A stretch of DNA of 64,000 bases from Dechloromonas sp. UBA6271 (GTDB lineage Bacteria > Pseudomonadota > Gammaproteobacteria > Burkholderiales > Rhodocyclaceae). A program made the position numbers and the translations under genes. Below are positions 42,792-52,500 of this stretch, in pieces. The notes under the pieces were generated by a model. It searched no databases. It saw only the letters and a list, made by a program, of their open reading frames with translations, and was not told where the DNA came from. Where the stretch lies: positions 124,001 through 188,000 of the forward strand of contig DJUX01000004.1 in NCBI GenBank assembly GCA_002440665.1, given 5' to 3'. The stretch's first letter is position 1, and the number at the start of each line of letters is the position of its first letter.

Positions 42792-43612
42792 GCCTTCAAT
42801 TGTTCGCGCAATGCCGCCAGAACGGGCGCGCTGTCCGGCCGCACCCCGCGCCAGACCAGGAAGGCTTCGGCAGCCTGCTCGACCAGCATGCCTAGGCCGT
42901 CGGCCAGTTGCGCCGCGCCCTGCGAGCTGGCCAAAGCCAGGAACGGCGTTTCGCCCTTGCCGTACATCATGTCGTAAGCCAGGCTGCCCGGCGCGAAGAT
43001 GCCGGCTGGCAGCGGCAAGGCTTCACCGGCCAGGCTGGCCGAGGTGGCGTTGATGACGACATCGAAACTTCTGCTCGCAGTTTTGGCAAAGTTTCCGGCG
43101 TCGACCGCAGCAAGGTCCGAAAACTGTCGGGCCAGCGCTTCCGCCTTGTCGGCGCCGCGGTTGGCGATGAACAGACTGGCCGGGCGGCAGGCCAGTAAGG
43201 GCGCGATCACGCCGCGCGCGGCGCCACCCGCACCGAGCAGCAGGACACGCTTGCCGGCCACTTGAACCCCGAGATTGGCCTCGATGTCGCGCACCAGTCC
43301 GGCGCCGTCGGTGTTGTCACCATATATTTCGCCCCCGGCGAAGGCCAGCGTATTGACGGCCCCCGCACGCTCGGCGCGTGCGCTGCGCCGGGTGCTGAGG
43401 CGAAAGGCTTCTTCCTTGAACGGGACGGTGACATTCGCCCCCTTGCCGCCGGCGGCGACGAACTGGCGCACCGTTTCGACAAAGCCGTCGAGCGGCGCCA
43501 GCAGGGCTTCGTAGAGCAGATCCTGCCGGCACTGCGCGGCGAATTGCGCATGGATGGCTGGCGAACGGGAATGGGCAACCGGGTTGCCGAGCACGCAATA
43601 ACGGTCGGTCAT
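42788..43612 (-). CDS. aroE: Shikimate dehydrogenase
   Basis: A 274-residue enzyme reducing 3-dehydroshikimate with NADPH. NPVAHSRSPAIHAQFA gives the shikimate-binding serines; GANVTVPFKEEAF carries the catalytic Lys; NTLAFAGGEIYGDNTDGAG the Asp; VLLLGAGGAARGVI the nucleotide fold. Its ATG overlaps the TonB-like gene stop by 4 bases. Conserved aroE-mtgA order of betaproteobacteria. Confidence 0.95.
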   Translation of the reverse strand: MTDRYCVLGNPVAHSRSPAIHAQFAAQCRQDLLYEALLAPLDGFVETVRQFVAAGGKGANVTVPFKEEAFRLSTRRSARAERAGAVNTLAFAGGEIYGDNTDGAGLVRDIEANLGVQVAGKRVLLLGAGGAARGVIAPLLACRPASLFIANRGADKAEALARQFSDLAAVDAGNFAKTASRSFDVVINATSASLAGEALPLPAGIFAPGSLAYDMMYGKGETPFLALASSQGAAQLADGLGMLVEQAAEAFLVWRGVRPDSAPVLAALREQLKA

Positions 43613-44502
43613 TTTGCCGAGAGCTGGTCGCCCTGGGTGAAATACCAGGTCCGGGTGATTTCCAGAATGTCGGTATCGCGCCGGATTTCCGGGGGAAATG
43701 GTGAGTAAGGTGACGCCATCTGGACGATTCGCCGAGCGGCTTCATCGAGCACCTTGTACCCGGAGGAACGATTGATATCGACCCGGTTGAGACTGCCGTC
43801 GTGGTTGATCGACACACTCAACACCAGAGAACCATATAGTTTGCCACGTGCCGCTTCCGGGTAGTTCAGGGTCCCGATACGTTCGACCTTCTGGCGCCAG
43901 TCCTCGATGTACTGTGCGAAGCGGTACTCTTCCGTCCGCGCACCGATAAACTTCTTGCGTGGACGCTTGTTGTACTCATCGACGCTCTTGTTGATTTCGC
44001 CTTCCAGGCGCGCCATAGCCCGCGCCGATTCGGCTAGGTCGAGGCCGCTGACGCTGGGCGAAGGCGTTGGCTGTTCGGCCGCGTTGCGGGCGGCCGCGAC
44101 GGCGCGCGCCGTCTTGGCCTCGGTCAGCATTTTCTGCTGCGCGACCTCCAGTTCGCGCATGCGGCGCTGCATACGCTCGATTTCGGTGCCCGATGTTTGC
44201 TGCTGCGTCGGTGGCAACGGTGTCTTGAGCCGCCGGTTTTCATCGGTATTGCCACCACCGTCCAGATTGGCCTGCGCCAGTGCCTGCGCATTGGTCGGCT
44301 TCTTCGCCGATTTCGCATTGACCAGAATGATGTCCAGCGCCTTTTCGCGCATGGCCTTCGAAGCATCCGGATATGAAAAACTGACGCCCCAAATCAGGGC
44401 CACGTGAAAAGCAGCCGAGAAACCTATGGCCAGCGCAACCGGCGGCAAGACTGCTAGCCAGCGAAGCGGACGTAGGAGCAGAGGTGCCTTTGCCAAATTC
44501 AC
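43609..44502 (-). CDS. TonB-like energy transducer
   Basis: A 297-residue protein with a GTG start overlapping the exonuclease stop in GTGA. One N-terminal helix (about residues 15-40, LAVLPPVALAIGFSAAFHVALIW), a Pro/Gln-rich and coiled-coil linker, and a C-terminal TonB domain: GTLNYPEAARGKLYGSLVLSV and INRSSGYKVLDEAARRIVQ, ending ITRTWYFTQGDQ. TonB moves proton-motive energy from ExbBD to outer membrane receptors. No exbBD or receptor gene is adjacent, so its partner is unknown; the position between an RNB exonuclease and aroE is conserved in betaproteobacteria. Confidence 0.85.
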   Translation of the reverse strand: MNLAKAPLLLRPLRWLAVLPPVALAIGFSAAFHVALIWGVSFSYPDASKAMREKALDIILVNAKSAKKPTNAQALAQANLDGGGNTDENRRLKTPLPPTQQQTSGTEIERMQRRMRELEVAQQKMLTEAKTARAVAAARNAAEQPTPSPSVSGLDLAESARAMARLEGEINKSVDEYNKRPRKKFIGARTEEYRFAQYIEDWRQKVERIGTLNYPEAARGKLYGSLVLSVSINHDGSLNRVDINRSSGYKVLDEAARRIVQMASPYSPFPPEIRRDTDILEITRTWYFTQGDQLSAK

Positions 44503-46400
44503 TGCGCTTCCTCCTCCTCGACCAGTTCGGGCTGAACCTCGTCCAAGGCAGAAAGGTAGCGGCAACTGACCTCCGGACCAAGCAGGTCGATGGTTTCGAC
44601 CGCCAGACGCAGCCGCTTGCCCGGTCCGCAATCGGCCGGCACCGAAGGCACGCGCAGCAACAACGGCAAATGATCGAGCTTGACCAACTGCTCGCGGCGC
44701 ACGGTCGCTTCGATTTCCGTAATGCCATGCTGCTGCAGCCAGCGCAGACACCAGTAACGCTCCATCAGGCGCTGGAAATCGGCATAGGCGGCGTAGGTCG
44801 CCTCGAAATCACGCATCGCGCCGAACAATTCGGCAGACTTCTGCGCAAAAGCCGGCGTTTCGCCCTTCAGACATGCGATCAGCTGCCATTGATTGACCAT
44901 GTCACAGTAGCGGCGCAAGGGCGAGGTCATCCAGGCATATTGCGGCACGCCGAGGCCTTCGTGCGGCAGCGGCGAGGTGGTCATCCGCACTTTGCCCTGG
45001 GTCTGGGCACGATACAGGCAGGCGACGTTCTTTTCGGCGAGCAGTCCGCCCCACGTGGAATTGGCAACGATCATCAATTCGGCGACCAGCTTGTCGAGGG
45101 GGCTGCCACGCTTGCGTTCGGAAATCTCGACGGTACACACGTCCGGATCGCCCAGATCGCCTTCGATCTCGAAGTTATAGTCGTTGATGCCCTGCATCGC
45201 CGATGGCTTTCCGCGCCGGCCTTCGCAGGCATTGGCGAAGTGCCAGAGATGGACCAGTTCATCCTTGAATGGCTGGTCGGGCAGCGGGCCGGCAATGGTT
45301 TCGGCGTTGAACCACGGCTCGATTTCGTGATGACGCAGGTTGGCGGTGATATGCACCATTTCCAGCCGCGATTCGTGACTGAGGATTTCCAGCGATTCAT
45401 TGACCGTCAGGTAGAGCGACACGGCCGGGCAATCGACGCCGCCAGCCAGTGTGTAGTTCTGGACCACGGCATCGGGCAGCATGGTGATCTTGTTGCCGGG
45501 CATATAGACCGTGGACAGCCGGGCGCGGGCGATGCCGTCGAGCGGCGAGCCATGTTCGATGGCCAGGCCCGGGGCGGCGATGTGGATGCCAATGCGCGAG
45601 CCGATGCCGGGCAACTTGACGACCGACAGCGCGTCATCGATTTCGGTGGTGTGGGCGTCGTCGATCGAGAAAGCGCGGACGTCGGCGCGCGGCAGGTCGC
45701 TCGGCAGCCTCGGGGCTTCAAGCGCCGGAAAGGCCACGCCCTTCGGGAACTGCTCGTGCAGGAAACGGCGGTAATGGAGAAAGTAGGCCGATTTGATGGC
45801 GCCGCACTTGAACAGCAGTTGCGCCGCGGTCAGCCCGGTTTCGGCGCAGGCCGTTTCGAAGGCCTTGGTTTCCGCCTTGTTGCGGTTCGGCGCGTAGAGC
45901 AGGGCGTCGCTCAGTGCGCCGATCTCCGGCGGCAGGCGAAATTCCTTCAGCTCGCCGATCCAGCCTTCCATCGCGAGCGCTTGCTGACGCTTTTTTTCAA
46001 GACTGGCCAGAGCAGCTGCGAGAATGTCGGGAGGCGCCTTGCGGAAGCGGCCCTTGCCTTTGCGGTGAAAATAGACGGGCGCGGCGTGCAGGGCAAGCAG
46101 CACCGCCGTCGCTTCGACCGGCGCGGGCTCGTGTCCGTAGTAATCACGGGCAAAATCAAGAAACGAAAATTCGCCATCGTTCACGCACTCCCACAGGAAA
46201 TCCGGTTCGATCTCTTCGGCCAGTGGCGTGGCCTGTTCCAGCAAGGTAGCGGCCGAGGGCTTCTCGAAACGCAACAACACCGTGGCGGCCTTGATCTTGC
46301 TGCGCTTGCCGGTGGACATTTCGACCTGCAACGAACTGTCGTTGTCGGCCATGATATTGCCGGCCTTGAAGCCGCCATCTTCTTCGAACAATACATTCAT
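44499..46400 (-). CDS. RNB-domain 3'-5' exoribonuclease (RNase II/R family)
   Basis: A 633-residue protein, shorter than RNase R. The RNB catalytic stretch is DVRAFSIDDAHTTEIDDALS with the Asp cluster (about residues 232-251), then IGIHIAAPGLAIEHGSPLD and, further on, PLRRYCDMVNQWQLIA. The start MNVLFEEDGGFKAG opens an N-terminal OB-like region, SYIDDG-like cold shock domains are divergent, and an obvious S1 domain at the end is lacking. It should degrade RNA processively 3' to 5'. First gene of the exonuclease-tonB-aroE-mtgA run. Confidence 0.88.
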   Translation of the reverse strand: MNVLFEEDGGFKAGNIMADNDSSLQVEMSTGKRSKIKAATVLLRFEKPSAATLLEQATPLAEEIEPDFLWECVNDGEFSFLDFARDYYGHEPAPVEATAVLLALHAAPVYFHRKGKGRFRKAPPDILAAALASLEKKRQQALAMEGWIGELKEFRLPPEIGALSDALLYAPNRNKAETKAFETACAETGLTAAQLLFKCGAIKSAYFLHYRRFLHEQFPKGVAFPALEAPRLPSDLPRADVRAFSIDDAHTTEIDDALSVVKLPGIGSRIGIHIAAPGLAIEHGSPLDGIARARLSTVYMPGNKITMLPDAVVQNYTLAGGVDCPAVSLYLTVNESLEILSHESRLEMVHITANLRHHEIEPWFNAETIAGPLPDQPFKDELVHLWHFANACEGRRGKPSAMQGINDYNFEIEGDLGDPDVCTVEISERKRGSPLDKLVAELMIVANSTWGGLLAEKNVACLYRAQTQGKVRMTTSPLPHEGLGVPQYAWMTSPLRRYCDMVNQWQLIACLKGETPAFAQKSAELFGAMRDFEATYAAYADFQRLMERYWCLRWLQQHGITEIEATVRREQLVKLDHLPLLLRVPSVPADCGPGKRLRLAVETIDLLGPEVSCRYLSALDEVQPELVEEEEAQ

Positions 46401-46407
46401 CGGCGGA

Positions 46408-46977
46408 TTATAGCTTAGCGAATTCAAGGATTTGCGGCATGAAGTCGGGAAAGCGGGTGAAGCTGTGATCGCCGCCCGGCAGCAGCGTTTGCTGACAGCC
46501 AGCATAAAAATCCGCTGCCTGCCGCCAGTCGAGCACTTCATCGCCTTCTTCGAGCAGCAGCCAGTAGCGCCCTGACGGCGGCTTGCTGACCTGTGCCTTC
46601 AGTTGGGCGGCATGCGCCGCGGTAAAGATAAAGCGTTCTCCGGTGTGGAAATTTTCATGCTCGCCGACGAATTTTGCTGGATCCAGGCGGTCGACCGCAG
46701 CAGGGTTGATCAACACGGCATTGAGACCATGCTTTTCCGCCAAGTGGTTGGCGTAATGCCCGCCCAGCGAACTGCCGACCAGCGTGACCCGGCCGCCAGC
46801 CTGCTCAATCAGCCGGCTGACGCTGGCGACGGCCTCGTCCGGAACCGGCGACAGTTGCGGGCAGACAAAGCATCCGGCCAGCCCGCGTCCGGCCATGTAC
46901 TCGGCCAGCAGTCGCGATTTCCACGACGCCGGCGAGGAACAGAAGCCGTGCAGGTAAACGATCAGCCCGCGGCCCAT
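46408..46977 (-). CDS. YqiA/YcfP-type alpha/beta hydrolase
   Basis: A 189-residue small esterase-like protein. MGRGLIVYLHGFCSSPASWKS gives the oxyanion strand; the nucleophile elbow is VTLVGSSLGGHYA (Ser about residue 70); the Asp is in LLEEGDEVLDW and the His in GGDHSFTRF. Natural substrate unknown. Its ATG overlaps the uppP stop by 16 bases and the next gene follows 7 bases later. Confidence 0.88.
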   Translation of the reverse strand: MGRGLIVYLHGFCSSPASWKSRLLAEYMAGRGLAGCFVCPQLSPVPDEAVASVSRLIEQAGGRVTLVGSSLGGHYANHLAEKHGLNAVLINPAAVDRLDPAKFVGEHENFHTGERFIFTAAHAAQLKAQVSKPPSGRYWLLLEEGDEVLDWRQAADFYAGCQQTLLPGGDHSFTRFPDFMPQILEFAKL

Positions 46978-47786
46978 TGCACCCAGCCGAAGTGGGCGGT
47001 GGCCAGCACGACAATGCCGAAGGCGATGCGATACCAGGCAAATGGCGTGAAATCGTGGCTGGAGATGAAGCGCAACAGCCAGCGTACGCACAGGAAGGCG
47101 GAGATGAAGGCCGAAATGAAGCCGACCACCCACATGCCGATATCGTCCGCGTTGAGCAGGGCGCGCTCCTTGTAAAGCTGGTAAACCGTCGCCACACTCA
47201 GCGTCGGGATGGCGAGGAAGAAGGAGAACTCGGTCGCCGCCTTGCGCGACAAGCCGAAGAGCAGGCCACCGATGATCGTCGCCCCCGAACGCGAAGTGCC
47301 CGGAATCAGCGCAAAGGCCTGGGCGATGCCCATCTTCAGCGCATCGCCCAGGCTCATCTCGTCGACCGTCTGGATGCGGATCTTGTGCTCGCGCCTTTCG
47401 GCCCAAAGGATAACGAAGGCGCCGAGGATGAAGGTCGTCGCCACCGCAAACGGATTGAACAGGTGGGCCTTGATCGCCTTGCCGAAAGCCAGGCCAAGAA
47501 TGGCCAACGGCAGGAAGGCGACGAACAGGTTGAGGATGAATTTCTGTGCCGCCGGCTCGCTGAAGGCACCGCGCGCCACCTTGAGCAGGCGCTCGCGATA
47601 TTCCCAGACGACCGCCAGAATGGCGCCGGACTGGATGACAATTTCGAACAACTTGCCGCGATCGTCGTTGAAATCGAGCAGATCGCCGGCAAGAATCAAA
47701 TGGCCGGTCGAAGAGATCGGCAGGAATTCGGTCAGCCCCTCGACGATGCCGAGAATCAGGGCTTTCAGGAGAAGAATCGGGTCCAT
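46962..47786 (-). CDS. uppP: Undecaprenyl-diphosphatase UppP (BacA)
   Basis: A 274-residue integral membrane enzyme that dephosphorylates undecaprenyl pyrophosphate for cell wall recycling. The first active-site block is GIVEGLTEFLPISSTGHLIL, the second LIPGTSRSGATIIGGLL; multiple hydrophobic helices follow. Normal length. Overexpression of this family gives bacitracin resistance. Confidence 0.96.
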   Translation of the reverse strand: MDPILLLKALILGIVEGLTEFLPISSTGHLILAGDLLDFNDDRGKLFEIVIQSGAILAVVWEYRERLLKVARGAFSEPAAQKFILNLFVAFLPLAILGLAFGKAIKAHLFNPFAVATTFILGAFVILWAERREHKIRIQTVDEMSLGDALKMGIAQAFALIPGTSRSGATIIGGLLFGLSRKAATEFSFFLAIPTLSVATVYQLYKERALLNADDIGMWVVGFISAFISAFLCVRWLLRFISSHDFTPFAWYRIAFGIVVLATAHFGWVQWAAG

Positions 47787-47831
47787 GATGTGCAGCCTGC
47801 ACTTTTACCAAGTTGGGGAGGCCGCATTCTA

Positions 47832-48092
47832 CTATCCCGGGTGCGTCAGAACCTCATCAAGATCGGCCAGCCAATTCAGCGCATGTTCACGCGATGAACC
47901 ACACATTTCCTGCGACGGTTGCAGGCCGCCACAACACACCGGCCGTTCCGGGCTACCAAAGATCGTGCAGCGCAAATCGGAGTCGAGATGACGGCAAGGC
48001 ACACCCGCCGGCTTGTTCAGCGAGGAAATCGACGGTGCGATGCAGCAGGCTCCACAGCCGGGACGGCATTGCATGACCGGCCGCCGATCCAT
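47832..48092 (-). CDS. YkgJ-family cysteine cluster protein
   Basis: An 86-residue protein with seven or more Cys: CRPGCGACCIAPS, PCRHL, RCTIF, PVCCGG and MCGS. This matches the short YkgJ-type (UPF0153) zinc or iron cluster family, function unknown. The start at 48092 (MDRRPVMQC) is 2 bases after the RES toxin stop, so it is co-transcribed with the toxin-antitoxin pair or simply adjacent. The family is usually a stand-alone housekeeping gene, so the join may be incidental. Confidence 0.8.
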   Translation of the reverse strand: MDRRPVMQCRPGCGACCIAPSISSLNKPAGVPCRHLDSDLRCTIFGSPERPVCCGGLQPSQEMCGSSREHALNWLADLDEVLTHPG

Positions 48093-48094
48093 GG

Positions 48095-48559
48095 TCAAAA
48101 GTCGGCCGGCCGCAGCCGCTGGTCGAAAACGAACGGCCGCGCCAATGCAAAGCGGGCCTCGGCAAAACGGGGATGCAGCGGATTCAGCATGATGTTGCGC
48201 GCTTCCGGCACGATGGCCGACGGCACGATCAGCCCGAGCGCGCGCGCCGAGCGCAAAAATGCCGCACCGAATTTGACCGACACTCCACCCGGCGGCGTCG
48301 CATCCCAACCGGGCAAGGCGTCGACATCTGCAATTTCGAAGAGCGCCGCATCATCCGGCAGCGAAATCTCGACAAGCATCAGGTCCGCCGGCAGGAAGCG
48401 CCCCGTATGCGCCAGCTTTTCCATGGCGCAGATTTCCACGCTGAGGCCGGCGTAGATCACCGGCATTCCCTGCGCGTGCCAGCGTCCGCCATCCGCCAGC
48501 CCACCGGCACCGCTCCGGTCGAGTGCATATTTCGACCGGGCGATGCGCCAGGCGTGCAT
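48095..48559 (-). CDS. RES-domain toxin
   Basis: A 154-residue protein of the RES family: MHAWRIARSKYALDRSGAGG holds the conserved Arg, GRWHAQGMPVIYAGLSVEICAMEKLAH the Tyr and Glu with the family Arg-Glu-Ser logic, and the C-terminal part has IVPSAIVPEARNIMLNPLHP. RES toxins degrade or modify NAD+ (for example MbcT phosphorolyses NAD+). It follows its antitoxin with a one-base overlap (TGATG). Confidence 0.9.
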   Translation of the reverse strand: MHAWRIARSKYALDRSGAGGLADGGRWHAQGMPVIYAGLSVEICAMEKLAHTGRFLPADLMLVEISLPDDAALFEIADVDALPGWDATPPGGVSVKFGAAFLRSARALGLIVPSAIVPEARNIMLNPLHPRFAEARFALARPFVFDQRLRPADF

Positions 48560-49095
48560 CAGGCCGCTCCACCGTAGGCGATGGCATTCAACACCCGCGA
48601 CACCTCGCGGCAACCGATTTCGGTATCGAGCATCGACAGGGGCGTCACATTGCCCATGCCGACATTGGCGGCCTGCAACCACTGGCTGGCCAGCACTGGA
48701 TCGCCAAAGGTATCTTCAGCCAGCTTCTCGATGGCGCCGATGCGCGTCAGGCGCTCGGTCATCAGCGGATCGAGCATTTCATCCTTGGCCAGCTTGCGCT
48801 TGGCCGTCGATGCCGACAGGCCGATCAGGTCATAAACCCGTTCGCGTGGCAGGCGCAGCGCTTCGGCCGCGCCAATCAGATTGCTGGCCGGCGCCCCCTT
48901 GCGAATCTCGCTGATCTGCGCCTGGGCCGAACTGTTCAGAAACTGGTCGCGATAAACCAGCCAGGCACCGGCCGCAGGCAATGGCGGGGCAACGGCGTAG
49001 GCAGCCGACGGCTGCGCGACCCCGATAGCAGCTTGTGCAGCGACAGCGGTCTTCTGCTTGACGGTTCCGGTACGGGCAACAGCTGCCTTTGCCAT
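48559..49095 (-). CDS. Xre/MbcA/ParS-type antitoxin (DUF2384)
   Basis: A 178-residue protein. After a variable Ala/Val/Gln-rich N-terminus comes an Xre-like helical part with LRLPRERVYDLIGLSASTAKRKL, and a C-terminal DUF2384 toxin-binding part with LAEDTFGDPVLASQWLQAANVGMG and PLSMLDTEIGCREVSRVLNAIAYG. It should bind the RES toxin and repress its own promoter. The operator proposed upstream is GCTCAATTGAGC. N-terminus longer than usual for the family. Confidence 0.88.
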   Translation of the reverse strand: MAKAAVARTGTVKQKTAVAAQAAIGVAQPSAAYAVAPPLPAAGAWLVYRDQFLNSSAQAQISEIRKGAPASNLIGAAEALRLPRERVYDLIGLSASTAKRKLAKDEMLDPLMTERLTRIGAIEKLAEDTFGDPVLASQWLQAANVGMGNVTPLSMLDTEIGCREVSRVLNAIAYGGAA

Positions 49096-49110
49096 GAGAG
49101 ACTCCGCTTG

Positions 49111-49132
49111 GCTCAATTGAGCTTCTATTATA
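49111..49132 (-). promoter_or_regulatory. Toxin-antitoxin promoter and palindromic operator
   Basis: The minus-strand -10 TATAAT is at 49127-49132, 32 bases before the antitoxin ATG. Immediately downstream, at the expected transcription start, is a perfect 12-bp palindrome GCTCAATTGAGC (49111-49122), well placed for autorepression by the Xre antitoxin. No good -35 is seen. Confidence 0.55.
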
Positions 49133-49515
49133 GACCATATGAACCACGGTGGCGATTCAAGGAGTATCGCCACTTGCTGACGGAGTTTTCGGAACAAGTG
49201 CCAACAGGAGGTGAGAACCTCTCACTCAACTTGCACCAAGGCTGTCGTGAGGAAGTTCGCCTTCAAACCGGTGAGGTTGCCTTCCCTATCAGCCCAGTCC
49301 AATGATTTTTCCCAGACCGATTTATAGTTAATTTTAACTACGTAAATCGAACCAAAACATGGACATTTGCACCGCCTTGGTGCAAAATGCGCGCTTTTGG
49401 TGCATGCGTAAGGGCTGGGTTTGATGGTTTGCGAAATGGCAAGCCCGGCGATGCCCGTTTTCACAATTCCATTCCCTACCCGGCTACAGCACGGTACCGC
49501 GCACCACCTGCAGCC
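49133..49515. other. Non-coding, AT-richer stretch with inverted repeats
   Basis: About 380 bases between the divergent antitoxin and sensor-kinase genes. It holds a hairpin GTGGCGA/TCGCCAC (49149-49173), and a 12-bp inverted pair TTGCACCAAGGC (49231-49242) with GCCTTGGTGCAA (49374-49385), about 130 bases apart. TTTGCACC and a second TTGGTGCA follow around 49390-49410. The middle (about 49310-49370) is clearly AT-rich against its surroundings. Open frames here are short and unrecognised; I take it as the remains of a small element or a regulatory region. Confidence 0.5.
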
Positions 49516-52500
49516 ATGACCACGACCATCGCCCCCAGACCCGCAAGCGGCGCCCGCCCCGAATGGGTTCGCTTTTTCCTGCCGCTACTCGCCATCTCTC
49601 TGCTGATCGGCGTACTTGGTGCGATCGGCTATAGGTACCTGAGCGAGGAAATCCGCCGCGAAACCCATCGCACGCTGACGGTGATCGCCGAGCAGAAACG
49701 GCAACAAATCGAGGATTCGCTGGCCAGAACCCGGCGGGATGCCGAGCTGTATTTTTCCGGCCAGTCGCAGCTTGAGACCAGTTTCCGCCAATGGCTGGAC
49801 GGCGGACGGCAAGATGGAGAGCTTCTCGAACGCATGCGGGTCCGCATGGAAGAGGTGGCCAGGATTCGTGACTGGGCGGGGCTGGCGGTAGTCGATACCG
49901 CAGGGCGTCCGGTGTTCTCCATCGGTGAAACCGACATTGACGTACATGCCGCATCGATCCAGAGCATCCTGCAGCGACCGCGCATCCAACTCATGGATCT
50001 GCATCGCGACGTATCAGGGAAGGCGCACTACGGCGTCCTGGCACCGATCGGGGCGCCGGGAGAAACGCCGTTGGGCGTGATCTACCTGACCAAGCAGGCT
50101 GAGCAGGTCCTGTACCCGCTGGTCCAGTCCTGGCCGGTGCCCACCGAAACCGCGGAAACCTATCTGGTCCGGCGCGACGGCGACGAGGTCCGCTTTCTGA
50201 CGCCGCTGCGCTTCCGGCGCGACGCCGCACAGACGTTGAGCCTCCCCTTGACCACACCCCACATGCCGGCAGCCAGAGCGGCACAAGGCGAGCGAGGCAT
50301 CATCGCGGGCGGCCGCGACTATCGCAGCGTGCCCGTCCTGGCCTACGCCTCGCCGGTCGCCGGCACACCCTGGCTGATGGTCGCTGAAATGGACGAGAAG
50401 GAGGCTTACGCGGACATCCGGACGATGGCCACGAGCACGGCGCTGATCGTGGGCCTCGGTCTCCTGCTGATCTATTCGGCTGGCTACCAGTTGTGGCGTC
50501 GCGACCGTCAGTACCAGAAACTGCTCTCGCTACAGGCTCGGCAAGCGGCCGAGGCGCGCTTCCGCGTCGTCTTCGAACAGGCGCCGATGGGTGTCGCCCT
50601 GCTCGACTCGCAGAGCGGCCGGATCGCCGAGGCCAACCAGCATTTCGCTGACATCGTCGGGTTGCCCCTGGAAAAGCTGATGGGACTCGACCCGATGGGC
50701 ATCACTCATCCGGACGATCTGCAGCAAAGCCGCGACCGGATCGCCCAGCTGAAGGCCAGGCAGATTTCCGACTACCGTCTGACCAAACGCTACCTCCGGC
50801 CGGACGGCGCGGTAGTCTGGATCAGACTGACCTGCGCCTCCGTCCAGGTGGCGACCGAAGAAACCCACCGCTACCTGGCCATCATCGAGGACATCACGGC
50901 CAGCAAGGAGATGGAAGAACGGCTCCGGATCAGCGAGGCACGCCACCGCCTGCTGGCGGACAATGCCATCGACGTGATCGTGACGAGCGATCTTGAAGGC
51001 CGGCTCACCTATACCAGCCCATCCGTACAAAAATTGCGCGGCTTCACGGCGGAGGAAGCCCTGCGCCAACCCTTGCAGGAGATGCTCACCCCCGATTCGT
51101 TCGCCATGGCCGAGGCGTATTTCGCAGGATTGCATGCCAGCCTGGCGGCCGGGCTGCCCGTGGAACCTTTCCGCGGCGAGCTCGAGTATCGGTGCAAGGA
51201 CGGCTCCACCGTCTGGACCGATGCCACGGCCAGCCCGCTGCTTGGCAGCGACGGCAGCTTTGTCGAAATCCTCGGCGTGATCCGCGACATCAGCGAACGG
51301 AAGCGCTACGAGCATGAACTGCGACAGGTCTACGATGCCGCCGAAGCGGCCAATGCGGCCAAGAGCGAGTTCCTCGCCCACATGAGCCACGAAATCCGCA
51401 CCCCGATGAACGCCGTACTAGGCCTCGCCCAAGTGCTGGAGCGCGAGCCGCTCGCCGCGAACCAGCGCGAGATGGTCGAGCGCATCCGGACCGCCGGCCA
51501 TTCACTGCTCGCCATCCTCAACGACGTGCTCGACCTGTCCAAAATCGAAGCCGGGCAACTGCGCCTCGAGCCCAAGCCCTTCGAGCTGGGGCAGTTGCTG
51601 GCCAATGTCGACAGCCTGATGGGCCAGGCGGCCCGGACCAAGGGACTGGCCCTGCGCACCGAGGCGCCGGCCGTGCCGCTCGGCCCCCTGCTCGGCGACG
51701 GGCTGCGACTGGAGCAGGTATTGTTCAACCTGACCGGCAACGCCATCAAATTCACCGAGCGGGGAGAGGTGGCCGTCAACGTCAAGGTCTGCGATAGCGA
51801 TGACAACAACGTACGACTGCGCTTCGAAGTGCGCGACACCGGTATCGGCATCGCGCCCGAGGCGCTGGGCCGCTTGTTCGCGCCCTTCACCCAGGCCGAC
51901 GCCGGCATCGGGCGCCGTTTTGGCGGCACCGGGCTGGGACTCTCCATCTGCAAGCGCCTGGTGGAACTGATGGGGGGCTGCATCGGCGCCGACAGCCAGA
52001 CCGGTCTCGGCAGCACCTTCTGGTTTGAAATCCCCCTGGCGCGTGGCGGCGAAGTTGAAATTAAATTGCCGCCCGTGCTGCCAGCCGGGCCGCGCCTTGA
52101 AGGGGCGCACCTGCTGGTGGTGGACGACAGCGCCATGAATCGCGATCTGGTTGAACGCGCGCTGGCGCTCGAAGGCGCGACCGCCACGCTGGCCGCGGAT
52201 GGCCAGCAGGCCGTGCAGCTGCTCAAGACCCGGCCGCAAGGTTTCGACGCGGTGCTGATGGACGTCCAGATGCCGGTGATGGACGGGCTGACCGCGACCC
52301 GCCTGATCCGCGGCGACCTTGGCCTGCCCGATCTGCCCATCATCGCCTTCACCGCCGGGGTCCGTGACGAACAGCAAGCGGCAGCGCTGGCGGCCGGCGC
52401 CAACGACGTGCTGGCCAAGCCGATGGACCTCGACCAGATGGCGGCGCTGCTGGCGAAATGGGTCAAGCCCCAGTACGCCACGGTCGGTACGGTCGCAGCA

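Noticed and set aside
49222..49464. 80-codon minus-strand frame in the AT-richer gap
   Set aside because: No family recognised, no RBS, and codon use unlike the neighbours; repeats in the same stretch explain the sequence better.
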